Positions 19,908 through 28,564 of a DNA stretch of 64,000 nucleotides are shown piece after piece. The notes beneath the pieces were generated by a model. It did not search any database, was not told the origin of the DNA, and worked only from the letters and a program-made list of their open reading frames with translations. A program made the translations under genes and the position numbers. The DNA comes from DATFYM01 sp035315065 (GTDB lineage Bacteria > Acidobacteriota > Terriglobia > UBA7540): contig DATFYM010000041.1 in assembly GCA_035315065.1 (NCBI GenBank), positions 1-64,000 of the forward strand. The letters run 5' to 3'. Position 1 is the first letter of the stretch, and every line of letters begins with the position of its first letter.

Positions 19908-20166
19908 ATTGCTCTCTCTCCTTGCGAGCGGCCTTCCGCGCGCTGATGATTCGAATCCCATCTCTGCGCGCGCAGTGAGATACGAAAAGGACCCGCCCGT
20001 TGCTTGAAGTTCCGATCGTGATTTCGCGATCCTCCTCGCCCGAGTGATCAGGGTCGCCGAACGTCAACGCGACCGGATCGAGAAAGACGGAAGTGGCCTC
20101 AGCGAATGAGACACGGTGCCGGCGCAGATTTGAGGCTGCCTTCTGCGGATCCCACTCATAGGTCAC
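19879..20166 (-). CDS. BrnT family toxin
   Basis: A 95-residue ribonuclease-type toxin of the RelE-like BrnT family. Family features are the start VTYEWDPQKAASNLRRHRVSFAEATSVFLDP, the GEEDREITIG strand, and the end RIISARKAARKEREQYV. The frame is open to 20232, but the GTG at 20166 matches the family start. It would cut mRNA when not bound by the antitoxin encoded by the overlapping downstream gene. Confidence 0.85.
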   Translation of the reverse strand: MTYEWDPQKAASNLRRHRVSFAEATSVFLDPVALTFGDPDHSGEEDREITIGTSSNGRVLFVSHCARRDGIRIISARKAARKEREQYVEGIGGGC

Positions 20167-20241
20167 TGTCGCATCATAGCATTGAACTGCGGCTGACGCA
20201 CAAGCAAGGGTAGCGCCTTTAGAACTCGGCAAGCACGCCCA

Positions 20242-20967
20242 TCAACCGCGACCAAGCCGGCGGCGAGTACAAAGGCCGGCGACCGCCAGCAAGCCTAAGG
20301 CCGTCCCCAAAAGGCTCAGCGAGGCCGGTTCGGGAGTGGGAGTGGGAACCAGGGCGGTACCGGAGATGGCCGTTCCGCCGCCTTTGCCTTCGAAGTCTCC
20401 AAACTCGGGCTGCACCGGCGGAGTTGATGACTGAGCGTAGAAGGTGAACAGCAACGGATCATTGGCGCCGGTTGGTCCCAGGCCACTTACGTTCACCAAC
20501 AGTTCGCTATTGCCCGGAAGAATGCTGAAACCAAAGTTGAACCCTTGGTTCGACCCGCTCGGGCAATTCTTGCCGGCGGTGTCGGTGCAGTCGTCCACTC
20601 CTGGTGACGTAAAGGCTTTGCCGGTCAGAACTCCGTAGTTCAGGCCGGGGTTGAACTCGTCCACACAGCCGCCCGATTCCGGGGTGCAAGCGGCCAGGAA
20701 CTCCAATTGCACGCTGTTGGTGTCGAGCGTAAACTGGTACACGTAGGTGTAGACGCCGCCTTTCTTGTCGAGATAAACGCTGGAAAGGACGGAACCGGTC
20801 CAATTGGACCCCGGCGGGTTCATGCCGGAGTTCAAATTGTTCACCAAGCCGCCGAATCCGGTTGCGTCCATCACGTCGACGTCGCCAGCCCGGGCGGAAG
20901 CCGGGGCCACGATCAGAAGCAACGCTGTAAGAAGCACAGCGAGAACTGCCTGCGATTTTCTCAGCAT
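20242..20967 (-). CDS. PEP-CTERM sorting domain protein
   Basis: A 241-residue exported protein. Residues 1-27 form a signal peptide ending ASARA. The C-terminus has the sorting signal: PEP in TPEPASLSLLG, a hydrophobic helix, then RRRLGRG. The body has four Cys in the middle and a beta-rich look. Such proteins are processed by an exosortase, which is not encoded in the window, and are linked to extracellular polysaccharide. The SD is AAGGAGATGA. Confidence 0.9.
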   Translation of the reverse strand: MLRKSQAVLAVLLTALLLIVAPASARAGDVDVMDATGFGGLVNNLNSGMNPPGSNWTGSVLSSVYLDKKGGVYTYVYQFTLDTNSVQLEFLAACTPESGGCVDEFNPGLNYGVLTGKAFTSPGVDDCTDTAGKNCPSGSNQGFNFGFSILPGNSELLVNVSGLGPTGANDPLLFTFYAQSSTPPVQPEFGDFEGKGGGTAISGTALVPTPTPEPASLSLLGTALGLLAVAGLCTRRRLGRG

Positions 20968-21297
20968 AGGTCATCTCCTTTTGGCAGTGCTCCGGACGCG
21001 ACAGCCGTCAAACTAGAGCCACTGCGTGAGCGAATTTACGAAAGTGGATTCCCTTCCCGTGATCAGACCGCGTGTCGGTTGCTGCCGGCTGACTTTCCTC
21101 TCTCCGTTTACCATAGCAATAGCGTGAAGCCAGAGGAGGGGAGGCGGCCGAGTCCGGAAGGGAAGGCGGGTTTCCCCTGCCCCAAGAACTAAACGACTTA
21201 CCCTTAGCGGGTGCCATCGCGGTCCCCTCGTCGCAAATTGAAGTGAAACTGGCCCGATCGTTGTGGAGGCTACGCTTCGACGAGGATCATGTCAATG

Positions 21298-21333
21298 GCA
21301 CAAAGGTGCTACCGCCCTGTAGCACGTTTGTGC
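21298..21333. promoter_or_regulatory. 14-base inverted repeat
   Basis: GCACAAAGGTGCTA and TAGCACGTTTGTGC pair with a single mismatch around an 8-base loop. It could be an operator or a terminator. Confidence 0.4.
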
Positions 21334-21426
21334 TAGGTGGCCAAGCCCGTCCGAGGATTGTTCCTAGCCCATCGACGTAGGGACCCAGAGCCTCGGCGAC
21401 CACGATGGAGCCGTCCGCTTTTCCGA

Positions 21427-21509
21427 AGTGGCTAGCGGTTAGCGGCGGCGGCTAGCAAGGGCGCGGTCTGTCGCCGTTTCTAGCCGCCCTCCACTCGCCA
21501 CCAGCCACT
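21427..21509. repeat. Short-word hairpin repeat
   Basis: AGTGGCTAGCGGTTAGCGG on the left and CTAGCCGCC...CCACCAGCCACT on the right. The words resemble those of the hairpin between nuoK and nuoL (59624-59768). Confidence 0.65.
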
Positions 21510-21547
21510 GCGCTGAGCGGCTGGTTCGCCCGCGCTCTTAATTGACT

Positions 21548-22432
21548 CTATCTTTTGAGAACCTTGTGTTTTATGTCGGGCCAATACTCTTTGAGCATAT
21601 TGAAGAAGGCGTCTTCCCCAACCATGATGCCCCACTGGCTGAGATTTTTGGAGAGCGTTCGGTCCTCGGGGGGATAGTAGAGGTTCGAAATCGCCGATGA
21701 GATTCCAGCGCCAGCGATTTCGGAGAAATTGAAGGTCGTGCCGCCGGCGTCGGTGCGCGTCACCCAAGTACGACTCACGGCGTAACTGCTGCGCTTAAAG
21801 AAGCTGCCGCTACCCAAGCGAAAATAACGAGGATCCTGCTTGAGCAACGCGGGCACGACAGCTTCGGTCATCAGGTTCTCATCGGTTTGGTCCGCAAACG
21901 AGGCCGCGAAGCGTTTTGTGAATGGGCCCCAACTCTCCCTTCCCCAAGTCTTGGGATCATTCTGACGCTGAGCAAGCCCCGCGAAGATAAGGGCGACAGG
22001 GTACGCGTAAGGATCGAAGGAATCCTCCACCGCCAGCTTGAATTTCCCTCTGACCGTCAACGGCTGGATGTTGAACTGGGGATTTTCCACCGTCCGGTAG
22101 TTAGGGATGACTCCTAAGACGCGGTCGTTCTTCGGCTGGGTCGAATCAACCGGCGAGGACCCGCTGCTTGACGCAGGTTGGGCGCCGGATGCCGGCGGTT
22201 GTTGAGCTCGTGCGGCCTTGCCCCCATATATGAAAATCAGCAGTGCCAGCGAGTGCAGAAGGATCGAGCGCAAGAATGAGCTGACATCAATGATCGGATT
22301 TCGCATCTTGTTTTTGGCGTGTTTCGCGCAGGCGGCGGCGTGCTCCAGTCCGTCGCGCCGTACACTGGCATCGAGCGTCGGCTGGCACACGTCATCAACG
22401 AACGATTGGAATTCCCGGCAATTCATAATCAT
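21548..22432 (-). CDS. Anti-sigma remnant fused to a secreted/outer-membrane-type protein
   Basis: The frame starts at 22432 with an ATGA overlap on the stop of the ECF sigma gene. Residues 1-42 (MIMNCREFQSFVDDV...LEHAAACAKHAK) look like the start of a zinc-finger anti-sigma factor, but end at the metal motif, with His where the second Cys of HxxxCxxC is expected. From MRNPIID (residue 43, codon at 22306) a second protein begins with its own signal-like segment (to about residue 75, ending ARAQQ), followed by about 220 residues of a mature part seen in acidobacterial secreted proteins of unknown function. It is thus either one fused gene or two genes in one frame, with translation of the second from 22306. 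The function of the mature part is not recognised. Confidence 0.7.
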   Translation of the reverse strand: MIMNCREFQSFVDDVCQPTLDASVRRDGLEHAAACAKHAKNKMRNPIIDVSSFLRSILLHSLALLIFIYGGKAARAQQPPASGAQPASSSGSSPVDSTQPKNDRVLGVIPNYRTVENPQFNIQPLTVRGKFKLAVEDSFDPYAYPVALIFAGLAQRQNDPKTWGRESWGPFTKRFAASFADQTDENLMTEAVVPALLKQDPRYFRLGSGSFFKRSSYAVSRTWVTRTDAGGTTFNFSEIAGAGISSAISNLYYPPEDRTLSKNLSQWGIMVGEDAFFNMLKEYWPDIKHKVLKR

Positions 22433-23142
22433 AGTCCCTGCATCACGGTTGGGTGCGGTTTGAAATTTGCCTCTCCCTGGTACCAACGCCGCAGTTTTCG
22501 CATCAACAGCGTGCGTGCGCGGTGCAGCCGGGAGCGCACGGTGCCCACCGGGCACTTCAACGTTCGCGCCGCCTCGGCGTACTCGATCTCCTGCAAGTCG
22601 CACAGCACCACCACTTCACGATAAGCCGGTGGGAGGGCCAGCACCCCTTGCCTTACGCGCTCGATGATCTCGGCACGAGCCAGGTCAGCATCGGGGTCCT
22701 CCAGACTGACCAACCGCCGGCTCCACAAACCCTCGCCCTCGTCCGCCGAATCTTCCGTCAGCGGCGAGTAGCGCCGATTCTGCTCGAGGCGTAGCAGGAC
22801 GTGGTTTCGCGCCACGCCGTAGAGAAATGCCGCTACTGTCCCTCGCTCCGGGTCGTACTGCCCGGGATTTCGGATCAGCACAAGAAAGACCTCTTGCGTG
22901 ACTTCCTCGGCCACATCAGGGCGACCGCTCATGTGCAAGGCAAAACCGTAAATCCCGCCCTGTCGCCGCCGGTAAAGGGCGAGGAACGCCTCTTCGTTCC
23001 CCGCCTTCAGCAGGCGGAGGAGATCGCCATCACTGAGATTCGAAGGGGCCACGTCTGAATCTGAGCTCGGCGATCGGCCCCGCCTGCCCCTCATGATTCC
23101 AGGCATGCGCCCGGCGGCTTGCAAAAAGTGCTGTTCCAACAT
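22429..23142 (-). CDS. RNA polymerase sigma factor, ECF type
   Basis: An ECF sigma factor of about 237 residues. Region 2 spans LLRLLKAGNEEAFLALYRRRQGGIYGFALHMSGRPDVAEEVTQEVFL, with the second half YLYGVARNHVLLRL-like (AAFLYGVARNHVLLRLE); region 4 is LPPAYREVVVLCDLQEIEYAEAARTLKCPVGTVRSRLHRARTLL. Starts at 23142 (MLEQHF) or 23106 (MPGIMRG) are both plausible; sequence further upstream is short-word repeat. Its stop overlaps the anti-sigma remnant, so the pair is translationally coupled as usual for sigma/anti-sigma units. Confidence 0.9.
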   Translation of the reverse strand: MLEQHFLQAAGRMPGIMRGRRGRSPSSDSDVAPSNLSDGDLLRLLKAGNEEAFLALYRRRQGGIYGFALHMSGRPDVAEEVTQEVFLVLIRNPGQYDPERGTVAAFLYGVARNHVLLRLEQNRRYSPLTEDSADEGEGLWSRRLVSLEDPDADLARAEIIERVRQGVLALPPAYREVVVLCDLQEIEYAEAARTLKCPVGTVRSRLHRARTLLMRKLRRWYQGEANFKPHPTVMQGL

Positions 23143-23231
23143 CGAAGCTCCAAATTCGAAACTCGAAACTCGGTCCGTTGTCTTGGGGTGCCGTCGCGTT
23201 CTGCCTATCGGAAGTGGGCGGCGTCTGTCAT

Positions 23232-23771
23232 TCACTGCGGACGCCACGTCATGTCCACGCGCACCGGCACTTCGTTCTTAACGGGCATCGTTAGGAGCTT
23301 CGGTGGGTCAATTTTGAAATCGGATAACGTAGCCGGAATTGTTCCTGATATCCGGGTCTCTTTGCCCTCAATGACCTTTTGCAATGGAACCTGTTTGTAC
23401 ACGACGGTCTGTCCAGCAAACTGGATTTCCAGATCGGCATGGATGGTTGCGGATGCGGACTCCTCTTCGGGCAATCGGGTGCGCACGATGACCATGGGAA
23501 ATTCCGCGCCGCGCGTCACTTGCAGCATGTGAAGATCGCGGTTGCTGTCTCCAGAATCAAACGACTTAACGGGCACAGCGATCAAAAAATCGCATTGTCC
23601 GGCGTGGCAAACACCCTTGCCTTTGGCGGCATGGCTGGCGCCGTCCGTCTGATGCAGCGGGTGGGAAAGGTGGTACGCGAGCGTGGATTGGTCGAGAACC
23701 CATTGGCTATCCCCTCCGTCAACCGTGATAGGCGCCAGAAGCAAACTTGCCAGCAGCATTTTCCTTTTCAT
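23232..23771 (-). CDS. YceI family protein
   Basis: A 179-residue exported protein with a signal peptide at the N-terminus (KRKMLLASLLLAPITVDG). The body has the YceI layout: WVLDQSTLAYHLSHPL near the start, CDFLIAVPVKSFDSGDSNRDLHML in the middle (the family's conserved N-R-D segment) and DFKIDPPKLLTM near the end. YceI proteins form a lipocalin-like barrel that can bind isoprenoid chains. It directly follows the b561-like gene, with one reading frame ending where the next begins, recalling the yceJ-yceI pair of E. coli. Confidence 0.75.
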   Translation of the reverse strand: MKRKMLLASLLLAPITVDGGDSQWVLDQSTLAYHLSHPLHQTDGASHAAKGKGVCHAGQCDFLIAVPVKSFDSGDSNRDLHMLQVTRGAEFPMVIVRTRLPEEESASATIHADLEIQFAGQTVVYKQVPLQKVIEGKETRISGTIPATLSDFKIDPPKLLTMPVKNEVPVRVDMTWRPQ

Positions 23772-23780
23772 AATGCCCAC

Positions 23781-24644
23781 TTAGAATTTGAACGATACGG
23801 ACACAATGGCAGCACCGTACGCCCCGGCCGTCACCACGGCCACCGCCGAATGCGCCTTGGCAATTCCGTGAATCTTTTCCCCGCGATTCAGTTGATCGAA
23901 TGCGATCGTGCCCAGGATGGGGGTCAGGATCATCCCGGTGCCATGGATCCAGGCCAGGGTCTTATGCACACGGATAGGTCCGCGGGTTACCGTCCCTGGC
24001 ACCTTGGGCGCGCGGATGGCAAAGGAAGCCGTGGTGAAATACATGCCCGTGGTAACCGCACCCAGAGCGCCATGTAAGTCGCGGCCGCTCGCGCTGCCGG
24101 CCATGCCGTGCTTGCCTTTGGCGTTGAAGGAAGTGATAACCGTGGCGAGTAAAGGAGCCGTCGTTAGCAAACCGAGCTCTTGATGGACCTTCAGCATGTG
24201 GGTCCGCTTGTCGAGCCTCGCCTGATCCTGGGCACTTCCCCGGATCTGACTCGGAGAGAGGCCTAGATCCTCCAGCGAAGGCCCTGCTGCATTGCTGGAA
24301 GGGGCCACTAGAGCCAGGTCCAGGGTTTGCTTTGCCCCCGCCGCAAGGGTCACTCTGGCAATCTTGGTGCTAAGCCCCTCCGCCGAGATAGAAAGCTCGT
24401 AATCACCGGGTGCGAGGTTTGGTACGGTGTAGGTCCCGGCCGAATTGGTTTGGGTCTCAGTGGATTGACCGTTGGCCACATTCTTGACGGAAATTTTGGC
24501 GTTGGGAACGACTGCTCCCGAAGGGCCGGTGACAGTGCCAGAAATCGTGGCGCCAGTCGCCTGCGCCAGCAATGGAAGCGATATCAGAAGGAGGAGCACT
24601 AGGATAGCCACTTCGAGGAAGAACTTCGCCGCTTTCGGATTCAT
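23781..24644 (-). CDS. Carboxypeptidase-regulatory-domain protein with b561-like membrane part
   Basis: A 287-residue protein with a signal peptide (1-29), a carboxypeptidase-regulatory-like beta-sandwich (30-115, [19 protein letters not shown]...[19 protein letters not shown]), and a C-terminal membrane part of about four helices (150-287). Each helix carries conserved-looking His: H149/H154, H191, H227/H234, H259/H265. This spacing resembles haem-b binding four-helix cytochromes such as b561. The SD GGAGAG precedes the ATG. With YceI next to it, a role in periplasmic electron transfer is possible; this is inference. Confidence 0.65.
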   Translation of the reverse strand: MNPKAAKFFLEVAILVLLLLISLPLLAQATGATISGTVTGPSGAVVPNAKISVKNVANGQSTETQTNSAGTYTVPNLAPGDYELSISAEGLSTKIARVTLAAGAKQTLDLALVAPSSNAAGPSLEDLGLSPSQIRGSAQDQARLDKRTHMLKVHQELGLLTTAPLLATVITSFNAKGKHGMAGSASGRDLHGALGAVTTGMYFTTASFAIRAPKVPGTVTRGPIRVHKTLAWIHGTGMILTPILGTIAFDQLNRGEKIHGIAKAHSAVAVVTAGAYGAAIVSVSFKF

Positions 24645-25376
24645 TCAAGGCTCTCCTCTCGACCTTAGGCTCGGTTTTGACTCCGTATTGCTAAGTACTG
24701 CTTTTCAAAAGCACGATGACGCATTTCAGTGGATCTTTACTATCCAGGACCTCAGCGAACTCATGGCGAAGCTCAAGAAGGACTCCGCTACCGCATAAGG
24801 CCAATCGGGAGATAAAAGGAAATACGTCACCGTAATCATGAAACACCAGGACCAAGCTATCGCGTCATCCCCCCGGTTTCCTGAAGGCCGGGCCATCCCT
24901 GCTGAAGGCCGCGGGCTGCCGAAGGTTCTGCTCATGGACAGTCGGATGAGGTTAGCTTCCCCCCAAGTTGTAAACAAGAGCTAAACATGAACGAAATGTC
25001 ATCCCGGGTTCATACTGCTTCGGGCGTGGTTAAGATGCGGCAATCGCCGAGGCCGGATAAGACAGGCAAGCGACCCAAGCTATACTGAACGTCATAAGTA
25101 GGTGCCGAAAACTCTCAAACATGTCATTCTGAGCGCAGCGAAGAATCCCTCTTCAACTCCTCCGAGGGCCGAAAACAAAGAGAGATTCTTCGCTGCGCTC
25201 AAAATGACATGCGAACTGACGTCTGACGTCACGTATAGAACTACGGGCGTCGCGGGTGCCTTCTCAAAGAACTGCTCTCAGGAACGTATTTGAGAAGTGA
25301 AAGCTGGACGCTCGGAAGGGAAAAGCCGGGGCGACGGAGAGGATCAGATCAGCAAAAGAAGCGGTCAGAGGCGTGC
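24645..25376. other. Intergenic region
   Basis: About 730 bases between the minus-strand b561-like gene and the end of the kinase gene. Only the hairpin at 25120-25211 stands out; no gene is supported. Confidence 0.5.
25120..25211. repeat. CATGTCATTCTGAGCGCAGCG hairpin element (copy 2)
   Basis: Arms CATGTCATTCTGAGCGCAG and CTGCGCTCAAAATGACATG continue inward to GAAGAATC/GATTCTTC, giving a stem of about 28 bases with one mismatch. Related to the element at 9343-9504. Confidence 0.9.
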
Positions 25377-26792
25377 TCAAGCAGGCTGCAGCGCACTGAT
25401 GGGCAGCGAGAGTGTTACTCTAGCACCCCCGCAAGAGCGATCGGAAATCTTTACTGCCCCTCCGTGTGCCTGGGCAACGGCGGCGACAAACGCCAGCCCG
25501 AGCCCATACCCGGGCGACTGCTTTCCTTTCACAAAGCGCTCGAACGCGTGGCTGCTGATGTCGGGAGGGAAGCCCGGCCCGTTGTCCTCGACGACAAGTT
25601 CGGCATTGCCCTCGTGTGCGCGAAGCCGAATATTGATTTGGCAGCCATCGGGCAGGTGCACGAGCTCGTTCTCCAATAAATTGCTCAAAGTGCGATTGAT
25701 GAACCCGAGGTCGGCGTCAACCACAACGGCGCTTTCGAGGTCAGTTCGTACCTCATGATGCTTCTCGGCCATTGCCGGTTGGTAGAGATCAACCAGTTGC
25801 GTCACAACTTCGGAGAGATCCACCGTTACCCGGTCCAGATGAAGGGCTCCGGCCTGGGCTTCGGCAACATCCAGCGTCGTATTCAGCAGGACTGATACCC
25901 GGTCCAATCCTTCGATGGCCTGTCCGACCGCGTCTCGCCATGGCTCGCTGCTTTCAGCCGAGAGTGCTGCTTCAAGAGTTCCTCGGATGGAGGTAACCGG
26001 GCTTTTCAGGTCGTGAGCGACCGCATCGGTTACGGATCGCAACTGGTTTACGGACGCCTGGATCCGTCCGAGCATGTGGTTGAACGTCTTCGCCAGCCGG
26101 GAGATTTCGTCTGAATTCAGTTGCTCTGGCAGGCGCTCGTCGAGTTCTTGGCTACCGATTCGGGCGACCGTCTCGGTGATGCGCTCAACCCTCAGAAGAG
26201 TGCGGCGCGCACTCAGGTATGAGATCAAGAATCCGAAAAGCACGGTTCCGGTCCACACCCCAAGGAAGCGCCGAGTGAGCTTCTGCAGGATATGCGTAAC
26301 CCCTCCCTCCGACAATCCCAAGTAAATAGTGCTTCCCCGCTCCTGCGCCAGCACAACGACGCGGAAGGCCAGTGGCCACCCTTCGACTCTAACCGACTGC
26401 GGCACCCCGGCGACCAAGGGCGCTTGCTGGAGGGCACGCCAAAATGGGCCCTTCGATCCAGGTCCAACAAACAGGTTGTTCCCGCCTGGGGTGGGATCCA
26501 CCCGGAGGAAAAAGACAGAATTCAGTCGCTCGCCGCCAGAACTTCGCTCGTCCGGGACTTCCCGCATCGCCAGTTCGGCAACTTCCTCTACGATCTGGTC
26601 GTACAGGCTGTCTCGTGGAGTATTGTGCGCGACCTGCGCAAGCGTCTCGGCCTCTCCGGTGAGCCATGCATCGGAGCGGGCGCGGACCTCTTGCGCAACC
26701 ATCAGGTAAACGATGAAGAACGCCACGAAGGTTCCCAGAGAGAACGCCAGCGTCGTCCATAACGCGATGCGCCACGCGGCTGTCCTTCGCAA
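25377..26792 (-). CDS. Sensor histidine kinase
   Basis: A 471-residue membrane kinase. A first membrane helix (10-32), a periplasmic domain of about 145 residues and a second helix (177-195) are followed by a HAMP domain, the phosphoacceptor helix (VAHDLKSPVTSIRG, His260) and the ATPase domain (LSNLLENELVHL, VEDNGPGFP, YGLGLAFVAAVAQAHGG). In the N-box the usual Asn-Ala is Asn-Glu. It follows the response regulator gene by 4 bases and forms a two-component pair with it. Signal unknown. Confidence 0.92.
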   Translation of the reverse strand: MRRTAAWRIALWTTLAFSLGTFVAFFIVYLMVAQEVRARSDAWLTGEAETLAQVAHNTPRDSLYDQIVEEVAELAMREVPDERSSGGERLNSVFFLRVDPTPGGNNLFVGPGSKGPFWRALQQAPLVAGVPQSVRVEGWPLAFRVVVLAQERGSTIYLGLSEGGVTHILQKLTRRFLGVWTGTVLFGFLISYLSARRTLLRVERITETVARIGSQELDERLPEQLNSDEISRLAKTFNHMLGRIQASVNQLRSVTDAVAHDLKSPVTSIRGTLEAALSAESSEPWRDAVGQAIEGLDRVSVLLNTTLDVAEAQAGALHLDRVTVDLSEVVTQLVDLYQPAMAEKHHEVRTDLESAVVVDADLGFINRTLSNLLENELVHLPDGCQINIRLRAHEGNAELVVEDNGPGFPPDISSHAFERFVKGKQSPGYGLGLAFVAAVAQAHGGAVKISDRSCGGARVTLSLPISALQPA

Positions 26793-26796
26793 ATCC

Positions 26797-27474
26797 TTAG
26801 GCCTCCTTCAGAACGTACCCAACGCCGCGAATCGTGTGAATCAGCGGCCGGCAATCGCCGCGGTCAACCTTGCTGCGCAAACGATAGATATGAACATCCA
26901 CAACGTTGGTGCCGGGGTCGAAACGCATGCGCCAAACGTGGTCCAGGATCATCGTACGAGTAACAACCCGGCCTGCGTTGCGGCAAAGATACTCCAGCAG
27001 AGAGAACTCTTGGGGGGTGAGCTGGAGCACGTGATCGCCCCGGCGCGCTTCGCGCCGTACCAGGTCAAGCTGGAGATCCGCAGCTTCAAGCCGCACCGAT
27101 TCCGTTTGAGGAGCAGACGATCTACGCAGCAGGTTTCGCAACCTTGCGAGCAGTTCAGCAACAGCGAATGGCTTCGTCAGATAGTCATCGCCGCCGTGCT
27201 CGAGACCCTTGACGCGCTCATCGACCGAGCGCCGGGCAGACAAAATCAAGACTGGAGCGGAACTGCCCTGAGCGCGGCAACGCGCGATCAGATCAAGTCC
27301 ATCTCTGTCAGGCAAGGCCAAATCAACGATGAGCGCATCATGAACACCTTCCAAGGCCAGGGCTTCGGCACTCTTCGCGTCAGCGGCCGCGTCCACCTGA
27401 TACCCCGCTTCCAGGAGCGCGCGTGCGACGAACCGCTGGATCGGTAAATCGTCTTCGACTAGCAGTAACCGCAT
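26797..27474 (-). CDS. OmpR/PhoB-type response regulator
   Basis: A 225-residue regulator with a receiver domain (acidic pair Asp8/Asp9, phosphoacceptor Asp51 in LIVDLALP, Lys in DDYLTKPF) and a winged-helix DNA-binding domain (LTPQEFSLLEYLCRNAGRVVTRTMILDHVW...VVDVHIYRLRSKVD, ending IHTIRGVGYVLKEA). MRLLLVEDD at 27474 is preferred to the upstream ATG at 27492. It precedes and is co-transcribed with the kinase gene. Confidence 0.94.
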   Translation of the reverse strand: MRLLLVEDDLPIQRFVARALLEAGYQVDAAADAKSAEALALEGVHDALIVDLALPDRDGLDLIARCRAQGSSAPVLILSARRSVDERVKGLEHGGDDYLTKPFAVAELLARLRNLLRRSSAPQTESVRLEAADLQLDLVRREARRGDHVLQLTPQEFSLLEYLCRNAGRVVTRTMILDHVWRMRFDPGTNVVDVHIYRLRSKVDRGDCRPLIHTIRGVGYVLKEA

Positions 27475-27764
27475 AGGCAGGTCCGGGCCCATAGGCTGGC
27501 CGATATACCTTGACTACGATGCGTTGAGCTGCTTGAACGTTGACCGCTCTGCGGGCCAGTCCTGAGCAAGCGTAGCGCGTCTTGTGGGCCCGCGGCTTCG
27601 GTTTCAATTCCTCGCCTTCTCATCGGCTGGCGGACCTCGCGTTTGTTGTCACCGAATCAGATACAATCACAACCCTGAGAAGCAGACTTAATTATTCTTG
27701 ACGGCACGGGCGGGAAGGTCATCACGGTTGAAAGACAACCAAAACTTCGTGCTAAGGTCTTGTC

Positions 27765-28010
27765 ATGGAGATCACGGTCAATATTCCGGATGAACTCGCT
27801 GCCCAGGCGCAGGCTCGCGGTGTGCCGCTCGAAACCTACGTCGAAGAACTCTTGGCACAACGGGCGGCAAGACGGTCGCCGGGAGCCCGGCAGCCCTGTA
27901 CGCCGGAAGAGATTCGTGCCTGGCTCAACTCACTCGCCCAGTTCTCAGAAAAGATCCCCGCGCTGCCGGAAGTGATCTTGCGCGAGTGGATTTACCAGGA
28001 CCACGATTAG
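27765..28010 (+). CDS. Antitoxin-like small protein (orphan)
   Basis: An 81-residue protein starting MEITVNIPDELAAQAQARGVPLETYVEELLAQRAAR, which has the ribbon-helix-helix look of VapB/CopG-like antitoxins. The C-terminal half (TPEEIRAWLNSLAQFSEKIPALPEVILREWIYQDHD) is the usual toxin-binding region in this type. No toxin gene follows; the next genes are on the other strand. It may act alone or be left from a lost pair. Confidence 0.65.
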   Translation: MEITVNIPDELAAQAQARGVPLETYVEELLAQRAARRSPGARQPCTPEEIRAWLNSLAQFSEKIPALPEVILREWIYQDHD

Positions 28011-28030
28011 CTTAACTGCCGGTCTCGTGC

Positions 28031-28294
28031 TCAGCCACGCCGGGCCCGGTGCGCGACGGGCCGCAACGCGTTAACATGGTCCGGGTCCGTTTGGCGGCGC
28101 GAGCGCCGTGCCTCGATCAATCGTGTGATTTGCGGAACCAGCCGTTTGGGTACGACCATTACGGTCTGGCCTCGCAACTGGAATGCGGCTTCATCTTCGG
28201 CGACCGCCTCATCCTCAGTCTGCCCTTCGTAGTGCTCCAACACTCTTTGGACCCTGGCTTCGTTCCAACCAGCCGGAAATCGGTTCCGTTTCAT
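28031..28294 (-). CDS. Antitoxin of the DUF4258 toxin pair
   Basis: An 87-residue protein (MKRNRFPAGWNEARVQRVLEHYEGQTEDEAVAEDEAAF...TVMVVPKRLVPQITRLIEARR) typical of the small proteins encoded behind DUF4258 toxins. Its ATG overlaps the toxin stop codon (ATGA at 28294-28291), so it was coupled to toxin translation. It is intact although the toxin is frameshifted. Confidence 0.7.
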   Translation of the reverse strand: MKRNRFPAGWNEARVQRVLEHYEGQTEDEAVAEDEAAFQLRGQTVMVVPKRLVPQITRLIEARRSRRQTDPDHVNALRPVAHRARRG

Positions 28295-28564
28295 TGGTGC
28301 TTTTTCCTTTGCCGCCTGCGATAGGCTAGCAGTGGTTTTCCTCGAAGCTCGTAGGCGCTGATCACGAAAACACTGTCCGGCTTCGGGTCGCGGACGTACA
28401 CGACTTTCAAGTATCGACCGCCCGCCGTCCGGCCGATGGCTACGCGGGCGCCGTCCCGCCCAGGACGATTCTCCTGGATCCATCAACACTTCCTCCTCGT
28501 TCACGGCGTGACCATGAATGTGCGGTTGAGCCGTGGCCGGATCGAGATAGAAGCGAAGCTCCAC
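28291..28564 (-). pseudogene. DUF4258 toxin, frameshifted
   Basis: From the GTG at 28564 the frame reads VELRFYLDPATAQPHIHGHAVNEEEVLMDPGE. One base is then missing at about 28470, and in the next frame the protein continues NRPGRDGARVAIGRTAGGRYLKVVYVRDPKPDSVFVISAYELRGKPLLAYRRRQRKK to the TGA at 28291. Joined, this is a complete DUF4258 protein of about 90 residues. Loss of a toxin with its antitoxin kept is a common decay path; a sequencing error is the alternative. Confidence 0.75.

Larger units (their letters stand above)
20968..21547. other. Intergenic region upstream of the PEP-CTERM gene
   Basis: 580 bases without a gene. Contains an inverted repeat at 21298-21333 and a GGCTAGC-word hairpin at 21427-21509. 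I looked for a c-di-GMP riboswitch, which can precede such genes, and did not see one. Confidence 0.5.

Noticed and set aside
20968..21547. c-di-GMP riboswitch before the PEP-CTERM gene
   Set aside because: Looked for the conserved core on the minus strand and did not find it.
27520..27615. tRNA-like stretch (GGTTTCAATTCC)
   Set aside because: The T-arm-like match is imperfect and no acceptor, D or anticodon stems could be built around it.
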